Source of the DNA: Juglans regia
Lineage: Eukaryota; Streptophyta; Magnoliopsida; Fagales; Juglandaceae
Direction of reading: 5' to 3'
Assembly (NCBI RefSeq): GCF_001411555.2
Contig: NC_049910.1
Span: 32,397,150 to 32,461,149, forward strand
DNA: 64,000 bases
Part shown: one piece after another, positions 18,761 to 30,444 of the stretch
Position numbering within the stretch: position 1 is the first letter of the stretch
Layout: each line of letters begins with the position of its first letter
Position numbers and translations under genes: made by a program
Notes under the pieces: model-generated
Told to the model about the DNA's origin: nothing
Seen by the model: only the letters and a program-made list of their open reading frames with translations
Databases searched by the model: none

Positions 18761-21700
18761 ATGGAGAATGGTGAAAGCAGCAGCAGCAATGAGAGGCACG
18801 ACGTGTGCAAGGACGACTCGTGCTCTCGCCAGTTCAGCAATGGCTCCAATCCTTGGATGGCAAGATATGTTTACGGCTTGATTTTTCTAGTTTCAACTCT
18901 TCTAGCATGGACTGCTCGAGATTATGGCAGCAACGCCTTGATGGAAGTGAAGAGTAAGATTCGAGAAACTTGCCTGTCACATTTGTTTAATTTCAAATGA
19001 CAATGACCAGTGATTGTTTTTCAGCTTTTGTTACCGTTCAAAAGAAAATTCTCAGCTTTTGTGGTACATATGTTCATATTCATTTGTTTGATCAGTGGTT
19101 CCGAGGAATTTCGGTCTTGATCTTATTGTTCAGTAGTGTCGCTCTGTACATAATAAATATAAAAACCCTTCTCAAGGCTGCAAACTGGCCATCCTCGTTG
19201 GCAATGAATGCAATGGGATTGCACTTACCTAACATCCACAGAGTATGTACATTTTAAAATGCATGCTTGATATTTGTGGTGTATTTTTACACATGAATGG
19301 CGGTGGAGGTATAAAAGGAAGGCTTTTTATGCCTATGCCCTTGCCTCCCACTTAAAAGTCCTTGTAAAAAAAATTATTTCCACTTGGTCATTAAGTCCTT
19401 AAGTAAAACAACAGATGCCACTTTGATACTTTTCTCTGCTGGCCAGACCAGCAGTGCATGATACTAATGCACATTTGTGGGTACAGGATTAAGAGGATGC
19501 GAAGATTCAAGAGACTGTTTGGGTGCTGAAGCAGTTCTGCGAGTGAGCTTGGGGTGCTTTGTATCCTTTTAGTAATGAGCATGGAATTCACTTAGTTCTG
19601 AAGACTAGCTTGTCTTGAGATTTTTTATTCATTGAAAGCAGCTTTTTTTAATCTCTGATGACATCGGTGTGAATCAATTTCCGCAGTCTGAATCTTACGA
19701 CTTTTGTGTACCAAAATTGATACAAGCATCTGTGTCATCTTCATTGTTTTTCACCTATGAATCAAGTGAACCTTAATGCCTCATCAGACATTTTTTATCA
19801 CAATGTTTTTTTCAACAGTTGGCACCTCAAAGTTGGATGAGCCCAGAGATTCTTGGCATTCTGGATGGTGGTCTGCAAAGATAGTTATGTGGATTGCCTT
19901 TACTACCATCCCTTTTTTGCTTCCCTCTGGCATTATTAAGCTCTATGGTTAGTGCAATCCCATTTCTGAGCGAGCCTGATAGTTTTTTCTCAAAGTTATT
20001 TTTATAAAGATATCAAGTTTATTGCACTTTCAAATTAGCCAATGACATGCCTTTGACACTAGATCTTCTCCTTTGGCAGGGGAGATTGCACATTTTGGTG
20101 CCGGGTATCTATGCTTCCTGTTATGTTATACTAACTTCAAATCATGTATATAGAATTTGTTGCATTGGGAATTGAAGATTTAAGTATTCCATCTCATTGC
20201 ATCACATTCTTTTGGATATTATTTATGGAAGATTTAAGTATTTAATCATTCAGTACATTCCTTTTCAGGGTCTTTCTTCTAATTCAGCTGATAAGCATTA
20301 TCAGCTTCATTATGTGGCTGAATGATCATTGTCGGCCAGAAAAAAGTGCAGAAAGATGGTAAGACAGGAAATATGCTTTTGTTTTACCTTCACAAAATAC
20401 AAATGCATAAACAAGTCCTTGATACATCTATGACTATAGGTAACTAAGAGAGTTTTAGGTCTCTTATTTAAAAATTGTTTACTGCCAATTTCAACAGTCA
20501 CATGCCATATGATACCTGTTTAAAAAATTAAAATATGCACTCTGGTTTTTCAGATTTCATAACAAGTGATATTAGCTAGTAAGCTACTGTGTTCCTCATA
20601 CTGTTATCACTGCAGCCAAATCTATTTGATGTTACTTGCAACGACTGCATATGTTGTGTGCTTGGGGGGGATCATTTTGATGTATATTTGGTATGCACCG
20701 GAGCCATCTTGCATCCTTAATATTTTCTTCATTACTTCAACATTGGTACTCCTCCAACTCATGACCAGTGTCTCTCTTCACCCAAAAGTAGGTTCTGATC
20801 ACTGTACCATGCCTTTCAGTTCATTCATATTTTAACCTAATTTGATGTACATTGCTAATATTTACCTGAAACAGGTGAATGCTGGCATATTGACACCAGG
20901 GCTCATGGGGCTTTATGTGGTCTTTATCTGTTGGTGTGCAATTAGGAGGCATGGTCTCTATTCTTTTTCTGGCTTTTCTTAAATAAATGTGATTTTTTGA
21001 TGCTGTTACACTGCCCCCTTTAAGTTCTTAACCATCCAATAAAACATGGTAATTTAACTTAAATCTTTTAAATTGTCATTGATGCCTGCTCCAGAATCTA
21101 AATTCATGCAACCGAGTGCCTAAACAAAGCCATTTTAACTCTAGTAAACAGAAATTTTTGCCGGGTTCATTTATGATTTCTGGTGATTTATTGCTTTTAG
21201 AAAATCTGCCACCTTGACATCTCTCCTTTATCAAACTTGACACTTTACATGTTTGCAGTGAACCAACAGAGGGAAAGTGCATCAGGAATGCAGGAGCTAC
21301 AGACAAAACAGACTGGCTTACCATCATAGTAACATTTGGATTCTTCATAAATTTTGTTTAATAGCTTTTATGATATTCAGCTCATGATAAATCTTGTTCG
21401 CGATACGTGCCTTGAACCCCTTGATGGTTGGTTGATAAAATTACTTCCTAGCTTTTCTCAAGAGGAAATACTGATCTTATTAAATCTTCGTTGTTTATTC
21501 TGAAAATCATTGCATCTTCAAACCACTTTGCTTGGCTGTCAAGCTTGTGCTCAGCACAGCTAAACAGAATTAAGTTACTACAAAAATACACTCCTTTTTC
21601 TGGAATGTGATTATGACATAGACTTTCAAAAGCACACTTGTATCACTTTCACTAAAAGGTCACTAGTTTATGCTTTATTTTTTGGTAAGTAATAGAACCA

Positions 21701-22673
21701 ATAGTTTATGTGAAGCCTAGATATACAAAACGAATTAAATTTATATCTGTAGTTTTTTATATTTTCAATCAAAACATCTCATTTTGTAATATGCAATACG
21801 TTATAGTAAACCATTGTATTTGACTTATAGTTCTATCCTACTCTGGCAAGCTTTAGTTTTTACAGTTCTCATTGCCACAATTTCAAAGCTCCCTTTAGCC
21901 CAGTGTGAAAATGACTGTCATCTGTTGACAGAGCTTTGTTGTTGCTGTGCTTGCGATTGTTATTGCAACGTTTTCAACAGGCATAGATTCCAAATGCTTT
22001 CAGGTTTGCTCCATATTTCCAATCAACTCTCATTGATTACCGATATTTCCACCAAGATGTATCTGACTACAGCTGCAGTTCAGGAAGGATAGGACACACG
22101 GCCAAGATGATGTTCCGTATGGTTATGGCTTCTTCCACTTTGTGTTTGCCACAGGAGCTATGTACTTTGCAATGCTATTGATTGGTTGGAATACTCATCT
22201 TTCCATGAAAAAGTAAGTTCTCTTATTATTTTTATTCCATTAAACTGTTGTTCCAGCAGACATACTCTATTTCCAATAATAACAATCGAGTGGGATAAAA
22301 CCAACTTTAGATTTCCCTAAGCCTTTTCCAATCACGCTTCCACAGGTGGACGATTGATGTGGGGTGGACCAGCACATGGGTCAGAATAGTGAATGAGTTG
22401 CTGGCAGTTTGTGTCTACCGTAAGTACTTAAACTGAAGCTATCTGAGGATGATCATGTTATCAATATCAAAAATTGGATTAAATATCATCATTTTGAATC
22501 ACAAGGGTCTGATTTATTTTAGTTTTCACAGCAAAGATTGAATATTCTTACTGAGTTTTTCATCACATACCGATAGTTGAAGTTGCGCGCTTACAAAAGA
22601 TTGAAAATGTCTTGCAGTATGGATGCTGGTGGCTCCACTCGTATGGAAGTGCAGGCAGACAGAATCCACATGA
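18761..22673 (+). CDS. Serinc/TMS1-family multipass membrane protein
   Basis: Twelve exons join to an open frame of 397 codons plus stop: 18761-18953, 19487-19560, 19788-19947, 20080-20104, 20269-20358, 20616-20787, 20875-20948, 21259-21328, 21932-22003, 22079-22212, 22346-22419, 22618-22673. The protein matches the serine-incorporator family throughout. Family markers include CLGAEAVLRVSLGCF (residues 75-89), FFSTVGTSKLDEPRDSWHSG, LLPSGIIKLYGEIAHFGAGV, MYIWYAPEPSC, NAGILTPGLMGLYVVFICW, ATFSTGIDSKCF, PYGYGFFHFVFATGAMYFAM and STWVRIVNELLAVCVY. About ten hydrophobic segments predict a polytopic endomembrane or plasma-membrane protein. Family members are linked to phosphatidylserine/sphingolipid synthesis and lipid scrambling; the plant role is not settled. 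Length is typical. All donors are GT except the seventh exon, which ends AG before GC. It looks functional. Confidence 0.93.
20949..21258 (+). other. GC-AG intron 7 of the Serinc gene
   Basis: The frame and family alignment require exon 7 to end ...GCAATTAGGAG and exon 8 to start TGAACCAACAGAGGG, giving ...CAIRSEPTEGKC. The intron then begins GCATGG and ends TTTGCAG. The nearest GT, six bases downstream (CATG then GTCTCT), would shift the frame and give a stop, so a GC donor is the better reading. Confidence 0.7.
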
Positions 22674-23573
22674 GACGTTCAAAAAATGTCCGTCGTTTTT
22701 TTTTTTTTTTTGGACATTATCCCTCATTGATTGTACATATATGGAGATTCCTTTGTCCTTTGTCCCCTTGCACATATAGGAAAAGGAATTGCAATATACT
22801 CAGGCTGAAGCCAGTGCAGCCCAGCATACACATACGAAGGTACGGACTGTATTATTCTAGTTGCATACGAAGACGATATTCAAACCTTCGGCTCCATGCG
22901 AAGGGTAAGCAAAGAAAACACAGATTATTCATACCGCTTAGAGAGATTAGATCCATCTTTGTTATTTGTAAATACAGTACTGGCAGAGATTTTTCTAGAC
23001 AAGTAAACTGACAGAGATTTATGCCTATCTAATAGAACCATAGAGGTCCCAGATCGTAATGTACCTCCATTTTTTTTTTTCCCCTCCAAGCAAGCATATT
23101 TATAGATAAATTAAGTGGTTATATGATACAAAATTATGGGGTAAAAGTCCCCAACAATTATTCCAAAACAAACAAATCCAACACCAGTAGAATAAAAAAA
23201 AAAAAAAAAGGGGATCTAGAGTAAAAAATTGGCTCCCACCCATTTTTCACTAAAGGTAAGTCATTTGAAGCGGTTTTTATATAGTCTGATAAACAAACTA
23301 TTAGAGAAACAATGTGCGCTGCAGCTTGTTTGTTTGGACTGGCTGTAGGAGTCTTCTATGACCACTTTGTCTTGATCCTCAGTTAGGGAAAGCAGGAATA
23401 TAGGAACGTAACAACTAGAGGATGTGTCGATACGCAAGCATAGGACTTTCATTGTCTATGGTGTTGCGTGTGGTTCATGCACCACTCTAAGAAATAAGGC
23501 GGTGGTCGGATATGAGAGATTCGAAGCCATTGATCCCAGTGGTGCTATGCGTGATGGCGGTAGACTCTCTCTA

Positions 23574-23648
23574 TTGCGGCGGTGCGTGAAACTCACGAGC
23601 GGTATGAGCCGTGCATGAGACTCACGTGCCGCTCTTTTGAGCAGTTTT
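23574..23648 (+). repeat. Hairpin-forming 29-bp tandem pair
   Basis: Two adjacent diverged units, GTGCGTGAAACTCACGAGCG and GTGCATGAGACTCACGTGCC, each contain a short inverted repeat (CGTGA/TCACG type). The flanking GAGC...GCTC extends the second into a stem. The segment is much more CpG-rich than its surroundings. I cannot assign it. A resemblance to the outline of a group II intron domain V was considered but not established. Confidence 0.4.
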
Positions 23649-24252
23649 TTTCAACTGTCTGAAAGATCGACAACTGGAGAGTCTATTGGCGATGCACATG
23701 GTGGTCGTTGGTGGCCGATACACAATAGATCAGCGCATAAATGGAACAAATTATAAAAGGACCTCTTGAGGGAGATTGGAGCTTTCTGTAATGTATCTCC
23801 TTCTACTTCGATGCATAGGTGCACAACTAAATTATAGGAAGGGCAAAGTTTTTTTCCCCCCTTCTATGTAACCCACAAGTCGAAGGGGATCGTCTCTTTT
23901 TAAGAGCTCTCTTTAGGAGTGTCAATTTGTGTTTGTCAGTCATGTTAAGTATTGACATCTGACTATATTGGTAAATCTGAGTATGATCCATTAAACTAAC
24001 GGGTTAGACCTTCAAATCCTAATCAATCCATTTAAATAACAGGTCGTGTTATTCGTTTTAACTTGTTTTATATAAATGAGCTGAACTAATGGGCAGATTA
24101 ACATAATTTTACATAAAATTTAAAATTTATATTTATTAGTAGCCACAATATCTTAAAAAAATAAGACTAGTTAACAAAAAAATATTAATATTTTCAAATT
24201 TAAACCTATAATAAAACTAATATTACAAATCCAACAATAATAAATTATTATT

Positions 24253-24422
24253 GCTATAACCACAAAGAGATTATACAAAAGTAATCTCACAAACTAGCGT
24301 GGCGTCATGTAATCCATTAGATTTACTTTAAAATAAAAATAATTTTACAATTGACGAATCATATCATGTCACATCAGTTTGTGAGATTATTTTTATTTAA
24401 TACATTTGTGGCTAGAGTATTT
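24253..24422. repeat. MITE with inverted halves
   Basis: The left half CTATAACCACAAAGAG...AATCTCACAAACTAG is mirrored by the right half CAGTTTGTGAGATTAT...CATTTGTGGCTAGAG. The element is about 170 bp and could fold into a long hairpin. It sits within a larger hAT-like repeat. Confidence 0.6.
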
Positions 24423-25837
24423 TCCATAATAAATATGAATATAGATCCATAATTACAATCTCAACAATAAAAAAAATAAGCATATTGAAAAGTACCAATA
24501 TTACAAATCTGACAATTATAAAATTTAATTTTGAAATAAAATTTAAACAGTTTATTACATTAATTTTGGGTTATGTGGGCTGAATTGTTATTGACCCGTT
24601 TATCATGTCTAATGAGTCAATCCATTTTGGCTCAAACTCATTTATATTAATTGCAAATCTGTTAATTTCGTATCGTATTCGTGTTGAATTCACAAGTAAT
24701 GTAACATATTACAACTCTCACTCACTCTAATTTAGAAATGGCTTATTATTACAACAATTTTTTGGGTGCAATCATAAAATAAAAATCTCACAACTGATCC
24801 CAAAATTTTTAAGTTGATACAAGTATAGAAATTTTATAAAGTTTTAAAATATTATTGTAACTAAATTTTGTGAAACTTCAATTGGTAAATTACAAGGCAA
24901 AGTGGCTCCACAACTGAATATACCTGACCTACCTATTTGCCTAATGAGTAATACTAAATACAATCTTAACATTTACAAGTCTTGCGCACTCTTCTCTTTA
25001 ACCAATATTACGTTTCGTAAAAGTGGATAGACAAATTTGCCACACCAATAAATTGGATGACACATCTTAAATAAGAACAAACTTAAATAAATAAATCTAC
25101 GAATAAATAGATATTACACATAAATCTATATTATTTAAAAGGATATTTATATTAAATGTTGAATAAAGTGCAAATTAAAAAGATAAATAAAAATAATAAA
25201 CTACCTATGTTTCGAGCTATGATCAATCCATATATAGTCCAATAGAAAATAAATAGGCAGTCACAACTAAGCACCACGTTCACTCACGATTCTGTAGAAC
25301 ACACTCCGAAAGAAAACTCATCTCACCATTCAACAATATACATTATTGTTGTTTGGTAAGTCTGTCTCGCCGTTCAATAATATTTTAGAATACAAATTAG
25401 TGTACTAAACTTTATTGCATTTATTGATTGGTAAAACTTCCACGGAAGCTAAAAGTTCACCACGATGTTGAAGAGATAGCAAACTAACAGAATACAGCAC
25501 AAAGACTTGATCGATACAGCTTTTTAGGTCCCCCAATGGAACAAAATACCAATTAACACTATGGCCGCACAAACTATATACCCTAAGTCTCCATGGAAGC
25601 ACCTCTCTCTCTCTCTCTCTCTCTCTCCTACAGCATCAAACAAATCTTGCAAGGCCGATGTAGACATTTTGACTTTCACCTGGAAGAACAGAATATATTT
25701 CTGTTTTGGCCGATGTAGATATCTTCACTCAAAACTACCACAATATAGAAACCAAAACTTTCCACCCAGCAATTAACTGGAAGCAATTAGATGATGCTTG
25801 ACCTAAATGGGGTCAGATAGGCTTTGTTTTTCATGTT

Positions 25838-28800
25838 TCATCCAAATGGGTTTCCACCAGCAGGAGAGAAAGGATCCGGGTTAGCAGGAGCTGAGAATCT
25901 TCCAGCTTGCTGCTGATCCACATTTAAAGAGGCAAGAGCAGCTGCACCGATGCCAAAGCCCCCTACTCCTTCATGCCTTACAAAATATACATCCCCAATA
26001 TTTGATAACAATAATCAAAATAACAAGTACATGGTTGAATCAAAATATACACAAAAAGCAAAGACCCAAACAAACACATGAATTGAAAGCATTAACTTTA
26101 ATGCTAACATAAGCCAAACAACGCAATCCTAAAGGATATAATTGTTCTCATCAAGCATAGAATCGTCTTCATTTTTATCAAAAGATTTGTAACCCTCATC
26201 ATTCGCCTTCATTTTTATCAAAAGATTTATAAGCCATTCACTGGCTTAGTGGTATTGATGCCCTTGGTTTACCCGGAGGGCTGGGTTTCACTTATCAAAA
26301 AAATTTCATCTAAATTAGCGGTATAGACAAGCAGTAATAGTTAACATTGCGATTCGCTTTTGATAAGCAAAGCATTTTGCGCTTAAGCTCACTTTTACCA
26401 ACACTGATGTCAAAATCATACACAATTTTAAACATCAAAATTATGATTTAAGAAGCAAATACCTGGAAGGTGGCATGTCGCTAGTTACTTGTTGCCCCAT
26501 GTATGAACCTGAGATTATAAAAAAGCAGTGTTCAGCACAAGAAATATCACGTAGGAAGCATACTCATTCACTTAAAAAAAGAAAGAGAGAGAATCGGCAT
26601 TGTGGGGTTCTTTTAGTTATATACTTATAGGTACTGCCGATGCATAAGATGGTGCCTGTGGAAGCAATGCTGATGTGTACGATGATGCCTGGGCTGGCAT
26701 CCATGCTGATGACGGAGCACCAAGGTTGGAAGGATGCAATAAGCCTGGTGCAGGTGGGACACTTGGGAGAGCACCTTGTAAGGATGCCATGGAGGGAAAC
26801 TGCATCACGAGAAATAAACATGAGGAAAGACTAATTAACAGATGGAATTTTTTCTCAGCAGAGAAAGGTGCTTCAGTATAAATTCTACCGAACAGTGCAC
26901 TGATAGGTTATTGATGATGTTGACCATGCTAGTTCTTTTTTCTTTTTCTAAGACCAAGCAGACCAAACTGAAAAGTTAAATCAAGCCTTCAAGTAATTGG
27001 CCATAAACACAATCAAGATTAAATATCCAAGCATCCCGTTTGTTTGGGCCAGTTGAAGTCTTAAAAAACAATTCATGTAACCATTAATCCAAATAAGGCC
27101 TGAAAAACCAGAAGTGGTGAAATGGAATCAATTCAAATGAATTGAAATCACGTACTGTTGGGGCTTGAACTGGAGGTACTTCACTACTGAAGTCAAATGG
27201 GTTTGTGGATTTTGACTGTTGAAAAGTGGGCACTGGCTGCACCAATGATTAGAAACTCAAGCATTAGTGGTTTACTCGAGGGATTTATACATGTAATTGC
27301 ACGAAAGATTTGATAAGATAGAAATTAGATGTTACCAGAGCATTATTATATTGTAAATGGAACCCCATACCATGGGGTATACCAGTTTGCCACATTGGAA
27401 CTGGTGCAGGGAAGGATGAATAGGTTGCAGTGAAAAGATCCTGCAGATGCATAAACCATTTATCTTATACCATATGCAATGCATACATATGAATAATATC
27501 GATGTCAAAGAAACACATTATGAAGTAACAATTACCGCAGGCAGTTCTTTTCTTGCACTGTATTTTCCTTCCAAAACAGAGGGTTGATCACCAGAAGTGG
27601 GAACATGTGCCATTTTTGAGACAGCTTGTGGTCCTTGTGCAGCTGGAGTACTTGAAGGGCTTAGTGTATTAGTGGTAAGTGATAAATTCTGCCACTGCAA
27701 ATTTACCCACAAAGCAACAAGGTAAAGATAAAACCTACTTTAGAAGAAACTACGATCATGAAGACCACCACCCTATGTACCCACCTGACTGCTCGTAACT
27801 ACATCAACTGATGATGCATATTGTTGAGTAGTTGACTGATTACCAGTAACAGGGAAGAAAGGTTGTTGATGCTGCATATTAGGCCCTTGCCCAGAACCTG
27901 GTAATATTGGTGTCAATCCTGGGGCATTTGCTGGTGCACCACCAGGGGGAAACATTGACAGACTGTGTATTGGTGCAGCAACAGGACTGAAGGGCAACAC
28001 AGGTGTATTCCCTACAGATACAGTAGCTGAATGACCAGTAAAAGGTAATATTGTCATGTTGCCAATGGGTGCAGTTGCAAGGGAACCAGCACCACCAGGA
28101 GTTCCGAAAATATGACTAGGAACAGGTGCTGAAACTGATAATTGTGACACCACAGATTCCAATGTATTCGCATTCAAAGGGACCTGAGAAACTATGGACT
28201 CAGGTGCAACATCGAAAGAGGCCCAATTATTGTCATTGTTAGAAGTTGTTGGATGTGAAGTGGATTGAGTCATCGAAGTTTGATTTGGTTGTGGAACTGC
28301 CACAGCAACTGGAGGTTCAGGGTCAGCATCAAAATCAATTAAGCTTCCAGCATTTTCAACTTTGACTTCCGCTGGATTCCCAGGATTAGATCCCAAGCTA
28401 CTGGAAGATGCGGTTCTCTGTTATTTAAAGCGATAAGAGAATAAGCACATGCATGTATTTTCCTTGAGGAAATATTAAAGAAAAAAACAATTTTCAAGTG
28501 AATAACATGATGCAGACTTCTAATAACAGACTTTAAGCACAGCAACTATGGAAAAGCATGTGAACATTTGGACAGGTAAGCGATGCCAGTACACTCGGAA
28601 GAATTACTGTTTGAGGAATATTGCTTGAAAGGAGTTGCAAATTTGCAGGGAAAGATAATCACGCCGCAAGTTACTAAGTCGATGTCACTTAAAACAGAGA
28701 TAGCTATCATATACAACCAGAACATGGACTACGACAAAATAGCCTCAAATATGGAAAATTGTCATATGCATAATAAAAATTGGTACATTGTACTTCAAAA

Positions 28801-30408
28801 CTTTTTTTGTTTTGACAAGTCAGAAGACAATTTTATTAATACAAACGAAATAGGCAAACCCATGTACACAGAATGTATACAAAAGAAAACACCTAAATAC
28901 ATTCTAGAAAACAGAAAATGACAACAAAAAGTCGTGAGCGGAAGCTCCATTAAGCGTTAAAGCATAAAACCATTGCAATAAAGAGTACACAAAAAATACC
29001 AAATTTCCTCCAAGGTGCGCTCCTTATCATTAAAACAACACTCGTTCCTTTCTAACCAAATGCACCACATAAGACACAAAGGAACCATCTTCCACACTGC
29101 AGCCACTTGAGAGCTATCATATAGCCCATTCCAACATGCAAGAAGATCCACCACTCTCAAATGCATCACCCAAGCCAACCCAACTCTACTAAAAACTCCA
29201 TCCCACAAGGCCTTAGCGACCTCACAATGCAAAAGTAAATGATCCATGGATTCTCCATGCTTCTTGCACATGAAACACCACTCCATAACAATAAGACCAC
29301 ATTTCCTCAAATTATCCATCATCAAAATGTTACCAAGTGAGGCTGTCCATATAAAAAAAGCAACTTTGGAAGACACGTGAGTCTTCCAAATGTGCTTCCA
29401 AGGAAAAGAGGTGTTATGCTAACAGTCATCACCTCATAATATGAACGAACCGTGAACTTTTTACTTCCCATAGGCTTCCACAACATCTTACCTCTCTCAT
29501 TACCCCCTACATTGTACTTCAATACTACAATTTAAATAAAGAGAATTACAAATAAAAAATAATTAAAAGTAATAAAAATAACCAACTTTAACGTGTAGAC
29601 AATTGGAAGAAAAATAGCAACACCCTCAGAAATTAGTACAAAGTTTATGGGTTCCAAATATGAAGACAATGGATTTATGCATGACCATGAAAGAAAACAT
29701 TTTACACCATATAAGAGAAAAAATAGTTTTTACTGCATGTGTAATGGGAGTGGGGAGCTTGTTGACCATCTTTTACTCCATTGCAAGATGACTAGTGCTT
29801 TGTGGAGTGACTTCTTCAAACGGGTTGATTCGGCTTGGGTCATTCCCAGAAGAACAATAAACCTTTATTGCTCTTGGAGAGATTAGGAAGAAGCCCACAA
29901 ATTGTAATAGTGTGGAAGATGATTCTTACTTGTCTGGTATGGTGCATTTAGAGAGAACGAGAAATTTGAGGATGATCCTCAAGGTCCTCAAGGTCATTAG
30001 AGGAGCTCAAAACCTACACACTGAACCTGGACGCACCCTTGGTGTAGTTAAATGAAGTTTATACCTTATTGATAAATAATGAGAGAAAAGGGGGAGGTCA
30101 CGGGCTCGGTCCTATATGGTGCTAGGGTCGTGTACTTACCTATTAAAAAAAGGCTGAAATACAAGTTCAGTAAGTAATTTTACCTAGGTGTGATTTTCAT
30201 TCCTGAGATTTAAACAGTCCCAATTTCATCCATGAACAATTTAAAAAAGAAGCAATATGATCCATTTGTGCATCAACTATGAATTGAACAGCACGCATGA
30301 ATGACAGAAGACTAATATGGCATGATTACAATACAATATGATATGGCATGGTATAATACGACGTGGCATCCACGAGTATAACAAGTGCATGAAGGTGTAA
30401 ACTTATTG

Positions 30409-30444
<36 letters not shown>

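Larger units (their letters stand above)
22674..25837. other. Intergenic region between two convergent genes
   Basis: The Serinc 3' end and the ArfGAP 3' end face each other. 22674-23250 is probably 3' untranslated and flanking sequence with T16 and A16 runs. 23410-23720 is CpG-richer with hairpin-forming repeats (listed separately). 23914-24700 resembles a hAT-type non-autonomous element (TAGGAGTGTCAATTTGTGTT at the left, TTCGTATCGTATTCGTGTTG near the right), itself containing a MITE. 24700-25600 is AT-rich with nothing recognised. A CT microsatellite lies at 25602-25628. No gene found. Confidence 0.45.

Noticed and set aside
19561..19830. Exon 3 of Serinc starting at TTGGCACC (19819)
   Set aside because: That acceptor gives the wrong phase and loses the conserved FF..MFFSTV segment. 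The acceptor at 19787 restores both.
22577..23011. 144-codon open frame over the end of the Serinc gene
   Set aside because: It overlaps the last Serinc exon in another frame and runs through 3' flanking repeats. Arg/Lys-rich with no motif.
26222..26300. Possible tRNA or SINE (TGGCTTAGTGGT resembles an A box)
   Set aside because: No matching B box or cloverleaf was found, and the preceding 30-bp repeat makes it look like a decayed repeat fragment.
28583..28921. 112-codon plus-strand frame in ArfGAP intron 6
   Set aside because: It spans the LINE junction and target duplication, so it is a chance fusion of intron and LINE antisense sequence.
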